From: Artemia franciscana
Taxonomy: Eukaryota > Arthropoda > Branchiopoda > Anostraca > Artemiidae
NCBI RefSeq assembly: GCF_032884065.1
Contig: NW_027062665.1
Span: 1,663,568-1,727,567, forward strand
DNA length: 64,000 bases
Direction of reading: 5' to 3'
The notes beneath the pieces are model-generated. The model worked only from the letters and a program-made list of their open reading frames with translations. It was not told the DNA's origin and did no database searches. Positions 43,640-54,000 of the stretch are shown one piece after another (the stretch's first letter is position 1; each line of letters opens with the position of its first letter). The position numbers were made by a program, and so were the translations under genes.

Positions 43640-44520
43640 TATATGTAAAAATGCAGTGTTCGTCCGTCCGTCTGTCTGTTACACTATCTTTACCGTTACA
43701 CGTTATCACCGTTATTACCATTACACGCGCTCAAAAAATTGAGGCTCTTTTTAAATTTTATTAAATTGCTTAAAATATAAAAAACTGGGGATTGTATAAA
43801 TATTTCAGTATATTTTGACAATGGATTAAAGCAATTCGAAAACCTTAAAGGAGAAAACCAAAAGTTTGAAGTTTAGTCTATATATATAAAAATGTAGTGT
43901 CTGTCCGTTACACTATCTTTACCGTTACACCGTTACGCTTTATTACCGTTACATGAGCTCAAAAAAGTGAGGCTCTTTTTAAATTTTATTAAATTGCTTA
44001 AAATGTAAAAAACTCTGGATTGCATAAATATTTCAATATATTTTGACAATGGATTAAAGCAATTCAAAAACCGTAAAACAGTAAACCAAAAGTTTGAAGT
44101 TTAGTCTCTATGTATATAAATGTAGTGTCTGTCCGTTACACTACCTTTACCGTTACACCGTTACGCATTATTACCGTTATTACCGTTACATGAGCTCAAA
44201 AAATTGAGGCTCTTTTTAATTTTTATTAAATTGCTTAAAATGTAAAAACTGGTAATTGCACAAATATTTCAATATACTTTGACAATGGATTAAAACAATT
44301 CGAAAAACAACAGAAAACCAAAACTTTGAAGTTTAGTCGAAATTGTTGAAGTTTAGAATGCTTGCTGCTCAAAGAAAATTTGTCATAGTGTAGATTAACG
44401 TCAAAAAGATATTACTATTAAATTGCTTAAAATGTAAAAAACTGGTGATTGCACAAATATTTCAATATATTCTGACAATGGATTAAAGCAATTCGAAAAC
44501 CTTAAAACAGAAAACTAAAC
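43640..44520 (+). repeat. ~235 bp tandem repeats of the Helitron 5' end
   Basis: The start TATATAAAAATGTAGTGTCTGTCC-like motif recurs near 43640, 43876 and 44103, each followed by a run of TTTACCGTTAC words, GAGGCTCTTTTTAAATTTTA and CAATGGATTAAAGCAATTCG. A fourth partial unit (from 44418) lacks the head. Each unit begins with a possible Helitron 5' TC. Confidence 0.8.
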
Positions 44521-44582
44521 CAATTTACGTCATCAATTCAATCCAAAAATGACATAGCGTTTCCGGGACCCAGAACACAAGG

Positions 44583-44876
44583 GACAATGAGAATCCATAT
44601 ATAGAAGCCTGCTGCGTGCCATGCTGGAGCCCATGGGGACCGGTGGCAAAGCCGCCAGGACCCAGTACTGTATGTGGTTAGAACATAAGCGACAATGAGA
44701 ATCCATATATAGAAGCCTGCCGCCGGCCATTCTGGGGCATACGGGGATCGGTGACAAAGCCACCAGGACCCAGTACTGTCTGTGGTTAGATCATAAGGGA
44801 CAATGAGAATCCATATATTGAAGCCTACCGTGTGTCATGCTGGGGCCCGGCGGCGATGCCGCTGGGACCCATCTAG
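44583..44876 (+). repeat. 108 bp tandem repeat, three units
   Basis: Landmark GACAATGAGAATCCATATAT at 44583, 44691 and 44799, exactly 108 bases apart. Each unit contains GGGACCGGTGGCAAAGCC-like GC-rich text. The last unit ends in the terminal hairpin and CTAG. Confidence 0.85.
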
Positions 44877-44915
44877 TGGTGAATAAAAATGATACTAACG
44901 AATTAAGTTGCTACT

Positions 44916-44921
44916 TTTATT
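44916..44921 (-). terminator. Poly(A) signal of DOMON gene B
   Basis: AATAAA on the minus strand, about 45 bases after the stop at 44966-44968. The Helitron insertion lies just downstream of it and does not disturb it. Confidence 0.55.
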
Positions 44922-44965
44922 CACTATAGAATTTTTCTACTTACAAAAACAAAATTTTGAACAGT

Positions 44966-45085
44966 TTATGTTTCTGGATTCAGCAAATTGATATAAACTG
45001 ATCCAAATGTCGGGCCATGGTCTGGTGCAATGCCGTCAGATATGTCAAGCTCATCATATGCCCAAGAAAACTTTAGCACTTTATC
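44966..45085 (-). CDS. DOMON gene B exon 4
   Basis: 39 residues from DKVLKFSWAYDELD to NLLNPET, then TAA. Acceptor ACTTTTTAG before GAT. Confidence 0.86.
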   Translation of the reverse strand, partial: DKVLKFSWAYDELDISDGIAPDHGPTFGSVYINLLNPET

Positions 45086-48000
45086 CTAAAAAGTAAAGAT
45101 ATTTCACTGTTTTCCATTTGTACTACAAATACGTAAACATATTTTGGGGGCTGTGTGACTAACTTTTTGTTTAATGAAATGATTTCGGTAGGATTTCATT
45201 TATTAGTTAATTTGAAAAACGGTTTCCAAAAAAAAAAATCAAAGAAAATCCTAGAGCTATCAGAAATAAGAGCTATCAGAAAATCTCAACACGATCAGAA
45301 ATAAGGTCGAACAAAATTTTATTCGTAAAATAAACAAAATACAATAGATAGTCAAGTCAAATTTAAAACAAACTGAAATTACCGCAAAGGGCTTGTGGAT
45401 ATTTGTGAACAAGAGCCACCGATCACAACTACCCGAATCAGCACCTCCGAATAGTCGAAGCGGAAATATTCGAAATTAAGTTCTGGAATTTATTAACGTT
45501 ATCAAATTGAAAATGTTAATTTTTTTTTCTGTAGAGCGCAAATGAGACTCTCCTCTAAGGGGCATTAGCCGTACTCCTGTTTTTGATGTCTTCGGTTTGT
45601 TTTAAACTTAAATTGATTATTTATTGTAATTTCTGCTTGCTTTACAGTTGAATTATTACTTTTTGGCGTTATTTCCACTCCTCCTTAGTTAAATGTGAAC
45701 CTTTATTTTCTTTGAAAAACTTCTTTGGAAGAATCTCTTTAATTAATTTTGGGTAATTTTTATTTGACACACTTTTTTATTAACTAATAAAAGAAATAGT
45801 TGTAAAGAATCAGTATTTAATACACGTACAATTTGAATTGTTAAATTCTGAATTTTAGGTCATGTTTAAACTTATCAGTTTGCCAATAATCAATACACAA
45901 GTAGAAGTTAATAAAGTACGTAATACAATACACTACGTAAATAAAGTACGTAATAACATACGAAAATAAAATGAAATATAAACAACAGTATGGTTATAAA
46001 AGCAATAGACATGTTTGCAGTGGTGGCATCAACCTAGTAGAGAGTGAACCCAGTGGCCCGAAGCAGTCAAAGTTTACAAAACGGGTTTTTCAAGAAAATT
46101 TCTAATGAACTTTCCTTGATACCACTATATTAAAGCAACATCAAAAGCCACGCTCAACCATTGAGTTAGTAGCATACCATGTGCCTTCAATTTATTAAGT
46201 GGTTGTTTTTCTCCTGGCAATTTTGTATGGAAGAAGTTGTCGTAAAAACTTTACAGTATGATCGTCCGGATTGTAAATTGGGAATTACAGTTCTCTTTTT
46301 ACGCTTTGAAAGTAATTTTAGGGCAACAAGGCCCTTGCTATTTTTCGTCACTCGGCCCCGCATAACTCCCAAAAACACTTGATCAATATTTTCAGATAGC
46401 GATTTTGATCAAAATACCTTAAAAACTCAAACAAATAAAACTCTGGCAAGAACATGGCTTCCAGAGCCCCTAGAGCAATAGCCACAAATAATTCAAATTT
46501 TCCATTGTTTATAGATAGTTTTTATAGTGTAAAAAGGACAGCTCTTTTGACCTTGGGTGTCCCATTGATTCGAAACTTTCAGTGATAGGTCTCTGAGCCA
46601 AGAAAATGATATACATTATAATGAAGAGGGAATGAGTGTTTTGTGGCCCAGAGATCGACCTAACAATTCTTTGTCCCTCGATAGTTTGAAACATACAGCT
46701 TTAAGTCTTTAGACCAAGAGAAAATTAATTTATAAAGATTAAATTATTTTGGGGTAAAGTCCCCCAAAGGTGGGGAGCAAAATTGAACCAAAAATACTTT
46801 TTTCTAGTTTGTTTAAAATTTCTGTTCTGCGAATACCCAGATGCGGAAGGAAAAAAAATAATAAATATTGGTTCTTTGAAAACGGGCTTCCACAAAGCGT
46901 CAAATAAATGTTAAAAAAAACACAAAAAAAAACACAAACACAAAATTCTACATTTTTGTAGATAGGAGATTGAAACTACTACAGTAGGGTTTTTTGATAC
47001 GCTGAATCTTATGATGTGATTTTGGTTAAGATTCTATTACTTTTAAGGGGGGTTTCCCCCTATTTTTTAAAATAAGGCAAATTTACTCAGGCTCGTAACT
47101 TTTGATGGGTGAGACTAAACTTGATGAAATTTATATATTTAAAATCAACTTAAAAATCCAATTCTTTTGATTTATCTATTAGTATCAAATTTCTATTTTT
47201 CATAATTTTGGTTACTATTGAGCCGGGTCGCTCCTTACTACAGTTTGTTACCGCGAACTGTTTGATATTTGTTATAGTCCTTCACTTTCCTGTTTAAGGT
47301 TTTTATAGATAAAATAGTTTGAATCTGAATTCACCAAGAAGCACGATAATAGTTAACTAATTGAAAGACAGATCCATCAAACAGTTATCGAGCAAATTTA
47401 CCTCAAAAACTGGGCCATCGTAGAAGTCGCCAGTATTGAATGGCCTTGAGACTCCAACAATTGTTTTATCATTCGCCTCTTCTGCATAATGTAACACCCA
47501 ATCTTGTTGAACATCAATAGGCCTCAGAGGTCTCTCTGGATGTGGTATGCTTTTGTTGAAATAGCGATCCTTAGATGAATGAAAGTATATATTGTTATAA
47601 TAGCTAAATTGATGAAGCAAAATAAAAGAGAAAGATTTCACAACTAAATTAAATAGGTAAGGAATAAGTAAACATTAATAATACAGTTAAAAGTAGTTTG
47701 TTACGTTAACTTAACTATTCTCCTAACTACTTTCAATACTTGATGGATAAGTATCAGCAAAGTGCAAGTTAAATAAAAATCATTTGAGATTCATTTTAAT
47801 TATCTTTCATCAAAAGTCGTTATTCGTTGGCTTCAAATGTCTTCTTGACGCTTAAGACCTATTGCTCAAAACTCATAATTGGATCCTTAAATCAAAATTT
47901 ACTTTATAACAACCTCTCATAAATCTAAAATTAAACAAAAAATGCATGGTTCATTTGACTTTAATTAAGACAGTGAGAAATTGAAAAAAAAATGTATATA

Positions 48001-51000
48001 TAGTAGTATATGTCCAAATGTATCGGCTTTGCCCTTGGAAACCTTTAACAGAAAATAAGACTGCATGAACCAGCTAACATATACTAGAAAACAACATAGA
48101 AGATGAATAAAGCGCTGTGCATAAAAAAAGAAAAAAAAAGTAAAAAGTTCACATGTTTGAGAATACGGTCCTTCTTAAGTGGCACTCAGATATGTGTCTA
48201 GTTAGACTTGAATGTCTAGGCACGTGTCGGTCAAGGCATCAATATCCAGGTAATTCTTGAATACTACCTTTTTAACTGCCACAAGTGGCAGCTAAATATC
48301 CAGTTTCTATAGTCTAGAACTCTCTTTCCAGGATCTCCAATTCTACCAATGAGTAAGTATGTTTGCTGAATTTGTTATATTTATTATCTGTACTTACAAG
48401 TGGCGTTGACATATATGTCTGACTGGATTTCCACGCTTAAGCAAGCGCATGGCGAGATAAACATGTTCGGGCTTGAAAGCCTTTCTGGACTTGTATTTTG
48501 TACGTTGCTTTCGGGCAAATGAAATTCAACATTAGGGAAGAAACACAACATAGACCCAGACAAACAGTTGTATGACACTAAATAGGTTCTCAAGGTATCT
48601 TTGATATGGGATTCGATCAAAATTAAACAACCTTTTTAATCAAAATATTATCAAATCTAATTACGAATCTAATTTTTCAGTTCATGTTTGCTATAAGCTA
48701 ACTTAGTGCAATAAATTATTTAATAGTTCATATTTTCTAGACCAAAAATTGATCTCAAACGTTCCTCTTATGGGAAGGGTATTAATAAACATGAATTCAT
48801 TACTATCTTCAAAAAGAATAACCCTTTTCTTTGAGAGAAAGCTTGATTTTAGAGTTTTCAGTAAGGCGTATTTTCAGCTGTGTATGTTTTCCTGTAAATA
48901 TTATGTCAAATTTTATATTTTTTTTCTATGACGAGCCCTTCTTAATAAGCCCCCTCTTCATTATTTATAAACCTTGCAAGCTTCCGTGGGGTAATGGGTT
49001 TCTGTTCAGACTCTTCACTTCGTTTATAAGCAGTTCTTAAATTGTCATTAAATTCTTTTTTCACGTTACTTTAGTATTTTAGACATCGTTAAGCCTTCAT
49101 TTTATGCATTTTTTTTGTTTTTTTTTTTTTTGTAAAAACAACGTGACAAAAATTGTTTTGGGTTGAAACTAACTTTTCAATATAACAAATCATTACACAG
49201 GCAGTACCATAGCTACATTTATATTTTCAGAAGAGAATTAGAAGAATTTCAAAGGAAGGAAGCACCAGCTAATCAACATCTCAAACGTAGACAATAAAAA
49301 GCATACCAAGAATATAGGGAAAAAACATCTGTACTTTCTCACCTGAATATAAGATGTTCCATCTTCATATACTCCTGCTATGACCTGATCTCCAACCTGA
49401 TCCACAATGTCTGGGAGAAGAATGGATACTCCTACCCAGCCCTGGGTTTGTGCTTCAAATTCAAAATAGATTACGCTGTTTTCAACATCTGGTGTCCAAC
49501 GAGCAATAAACGCACCAGTTGAACTTATGTCCTAAAATATATTGAAGTTGTAGCGTGTTAGGTTGCACTGTTGCAGCGTTGGAAGTGTGTTGCAACGTGT
49601 TGCAACTGTTGCAGCGTGTTTTCCTCTTCTTTTTGGTGCCTTTCAACCCTTAAAATTTGGAAATACTTTGGAGAGCACATTACTGACATCTTCCTTAGAC
49701 CTTATTTGGCTGCAACTTACTCCCTAAGGCTTCGTCTAGTACAATAACTTCTGATTTATGGTTTGGAATTCAGACTTCCGTGGAGGACGGTTAAAACTCA
49801 TATCAAGAGCAGTTTCTTCCATCGTATATTTTAAGGAACACAAAAAAAAGAAGGGGGAATGACTATCACTACTACTATTAACAACTCACCGCTGCACAAG
49901 GCCACCTAAGGTCAAAGCAGCTGACCAAGTTCAATGTACATCCTCAAGCTTCAACAAGTAATGCTAATCGCACTTCATGAGAGGCTTTTTATATCTATCA
50001 TCTTGCTTCCCTTTATCTTAAGGAATATATTAAACAGTTCATGGTAACAAACTGTAGTAAGGAACGACCCGTCTCAATAGTAATCGAAACTCTAAAAAGC
50101 GAAATTTTGATACCAATATTATGCATCAAACGAATCGAATTCTTATGCTGATTTTAAATACATAGTTTTCGTCAAGTTTAGTAGTACCTATCAAAAGTTA
50201 CGAGCCTGAGAAAACTTGCCTTATTTTTGAAAAAGGAGAAAACAACCCCTAAAAGTAATAGAATCTTAACCAAAATTACACTGTCAGATTTAGCATATCA
50301 GAGAAACCTATTTTGGAATTTTCAAGCGCCAAAATGTGAAATTTTGCATTTTTTGCCAAAAGAAACATAACGGATACGTGTTAATTTGTTTGTTTGTTTT
50401 CTCTTTTTTCAGGGGATATCATATCAACCGAGTAGTCCTAGAGAGCTCATTTTAACGGAAATTAAAATTTCTTGTGCCCTTTTTGAGTTACTAAAAAATT
50501 GGAGGGCAGCCAGACTCCTTTCCAACACTCATTTTTCCCACAGTCACCGGATAAGAATTTTGAGCTAGCTATTTTGTTGACCATAAAATCTAATAAAATA
50601 ATAAAATAATAATAAAATAATAAAATAATAAAAATCTAATAAATGTGTCTTCGAGAATGACAGAATCCTCCACCGTCTTCAGGGGAACGGCTGCAATTTA
50701 GGAGCTTTGTCCTTTGTTTTACATATAACATTGGTTATTGAAAAGTACAGTAACGATTTCAAGGGGCATTTTTATGGTGGTGGTGGGGGGAGGGATCTAG
50801 GTATGTGAGAGTATCTTTCCATGGATGAATTTATCATGGGGGAAGATAATTTTCATGAAAGGGTGCTGAATTTTCCTGCATTATTTAAAAAAAATGAGAA
50901 ATTAAATGAAAAATAGTTTTAACTATTTTAAATAAACAGAAATCATTACGTATATGAGGGGTTTGTCCCCTCCTCAATACATCACTCTTTACGCTAAAGT

Positions 51001-54000
51001 ATTTTCGATACTTTAGCATAATAATAATAATAAAATAATAAAATAATAAAAATCTAATAAATGTGTCTTTGAGAATGACAGAATCCTCCACCGTCTTCAG
51101 GGGAACGGCTGCAATTTAGGAGCTTTGTCCTTTGTTTTACATATAACATTGGTTATTGAAAATACAGTAACGATTTCAAGGGGCATTTTTATGGTGGTGG
51201 TGGGGGGAGGGGTCTAGGTATGTGAGAGTATCTTTCCATGGATGAATTTATCATGGGGGAAGATAATTTTCATGAAAGGGTGCTGAATCTTCCTGCACTA
51301 TTTAAAAAAAATGAGAAATTAAATGAAAAATAGTCTTAACTATTTTAAATAAACAAAAATGATTACGTATATGAGGGGTTTGTTCCCTCCTCAATACATC
51401 ACTCTTTACGCTAAAGTATTTTCGATAATTTCCAAAGAGCTATTTATCGACCTTTGATCGACATTAATTACGTATTACAAATCCTTTATCGACATAAAGA
51501 GGTTGAATTATCGAAATTAACCGACCTTTTTGGTTCAGGGGTCATTCTTAGCGAACAGGAGCATAACTCGAACTTTTGTGTAAAGAGCAAGGTATTGACG
51601 AGGGTTTGAACCCTCTACCTCCCCTCATATACGAAATAACGCCCTCACGGTTTTTTTTTTAGAAATCTCATATTAAAAAATAGAGTACACTTTTCGACAC
51701 CCATAGTGTTCATATTCATGTTTGCAACCAAGTTTTGCTAACTTTAGTTTAACTAAAAACTTCAAAACTATAGGTTCTATCACTATCTTAGCTCTCTACC
51801 TTGGTTCTACTGCCCTAGGGATGACGTATAGACGGATAATAGATAGACATATATAAACAAATGAACATTTTCATACAATCCTAATAAGGGGGGGTGTCAA
51901 TGCCAGAATTGCCTCTCACTCAATTGGACTATCTCTCTTGGCTTTATCTACAATCAGCCATGACTTGATGCCCACAACTATTCCAATTTAGTTCAAAGGA
52001 GACATTTGTATAAAAACGGTATAAACGGTATTTTACGAGTATATTATTTTACGGGTATAAAAGCGACCAATTAGTTTTTGACTCCCCACAGAATGACTCC
52101 TCCAGGAAATGAGGAGCTCGATACTCTCAAATATTGCAACTTTTTACATACTTCGTGCTCATGCATTTTGCCCTTATCGCTAAGGCATGGAGATTTGATT
52201 CAACAATTAGTTCAAGCGAGAAAATATTCCGTAATAAGTAGGTAATTTCCTTAAAATAAGATCCAGAGTGTTTCCTGTGATGTACTTTCCCCGCTTGGTA
52301 GGGCCCTGAGTAGGGCCTAGAACAGAAGAATCACTGTTTATTCTGTTTTTGTTTCATTGACTTCTGTTTTTGTCTCATTCACTTTTGTGAATTGTTTTGT
52401 CCCATTCACTTCTGTTTTTGACTCATTGAAAGCACCAGCAACGACAAAGCCTGACCGGCTATGCTATATTCCAAGGTTGTCAGCAGATGGTTGGATGTTG
52501 GAAACTAGTTTCCGTCTACTTTGTACCTTTTCAGGGTAATAAACACATGCAACAATTAAAGAGGGAATATCCCTGGGATTATTTCTTAGTTTGTATTGAA
52601 CCCAAATTACTTCATGACTATGTTCTATAAGCTGTGTAAGTAACTTACAAGGGATCCTAGTTTAAACATAAACATCAACCCCTCCAGAGATTTTTTTCAG
52701 TCCTAGAAGTTAGAAAAAAAGTCAGCGATTTAACTGAAATCCCTAGTCAACTGCCAAGTTTCTGTTAGTGCCGCTATGCGAACTTTATTCTGTCTATGAA
52801 ATACTTCAAGTCCATTAACTTTGTAATTCAAAGAGTGACTATGCAAGGAGTGTTAAAGTCTTTGACTATTCAAAGAGTGTAATTTAAAGAGGGACTACTG
52901 CTCTAAAAGAAATTTCGAACTTAATTTCTGCACATGAAGATTTGCAACGCTAGGTAAAATTTATTGGTCCTCTTCAAAAACAAAGCCTTGGTCAGCACCA
53001 GAGAGTAGAGGTGGCACTCTGCACTGTTGTACTGAGTAAGTCATCTACGTTACGGTTTACAGTTTTACGGGTTACGGTTTACGGTTTACTGTCTCTCCCA
53101 TGGGAAGTTACAACTTCATATTACTATGCGCTTCCCACGTCTGTTGGCACTCAATTGCTTTCCTACAGTCACAACAATGTCGTGGTGGCCTATGTAAACC
53201 TTCAACTTTTTTACTGCTATTATCACCTAAATATTTATCAAACATAGGAAAAGGCAGTGGGGTTTTTCTTAGCTGGATCTAGCAAAGAACAAACGCTAGC
53301 TAGAACAAGCCTGAACGAATCAGACAGTAGAGTCAATACAGCATAGCAATATACCCAATATGACAACATCTTATATATAAAGATGCGGATTTAGTCAAAA
53401 ACTACATTTATTTTTAATATCAGGTTTTTTCACTTACAAGAAGCATGTGATACAGCAATTTCCTTTCAAATACATCCTTAAACTTCTCTCTATGTTGTTC
53501 AAGTGCTCTCCTGGTGGCAAAAAAAAACAACGATAAAAGGGGTAAAATTAGTTTCCTTGTTTTTCAAGGTGGGTGGGGGTTGTAACTCTCCCGTATGATA
53601 AGAGATAAGATAATATTTATTTTCAAAAGACTATCACAAGCACTATATAGTCGAATTCGCTTTATATGTCAGTAAAAGCTAAGAACAAAAATTCAAAACA
53701 GTACATTAAGTCAAACACTTAAAATTAAAAAGAAATTAAAAAAGCAAAATCATCAAAGATAAAGGGCAAACCATTAAACTTAACAATTAAGGTACAAAAA
53801 CATTGCAGTAAATCGAAAAAATAAAAACGGCAATAGACGAAAAGTAAGTAAGTTGGAATTGCTAAGGAGGCTGAAAGGGGGAGTCGGAGTCTAATGGGAT
53901 TGTGAAAATCAGGGAGTAAGTCCTCAGTACGGGGAATGGAAATGACTGATTTAGCGAAAAGCAGGCAAATTTTCGCCTGCTTTTCGAAATCAAAAAACCA

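Larger units (their letters stand above)
43632..44876 (+). mobile_element. Non-autonomous Helitron with exact ends proven by an empty site
   Basis: Starts TCTATCTTTATATGTAAAAA after A (43631) and ends ACCCATCTAG (CTAG 44873-44876) before T (44877). Unit A, which lacks it, reads GCGCTA|TGGTAAATAAAA across 23262/23263, so the insertion is exactly between A and T, without target duplication. The 3' end has a hairpin GGGGCCCGGCGGC, loop GAT, GCCGCTGGGACCC with two mismatches, 3 bases before CTAG. No protein is coded. The interior is tandem repeats (43640-44520 and 44583-44870). It is younger than the segmental duplication. Confidence 0.85.
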
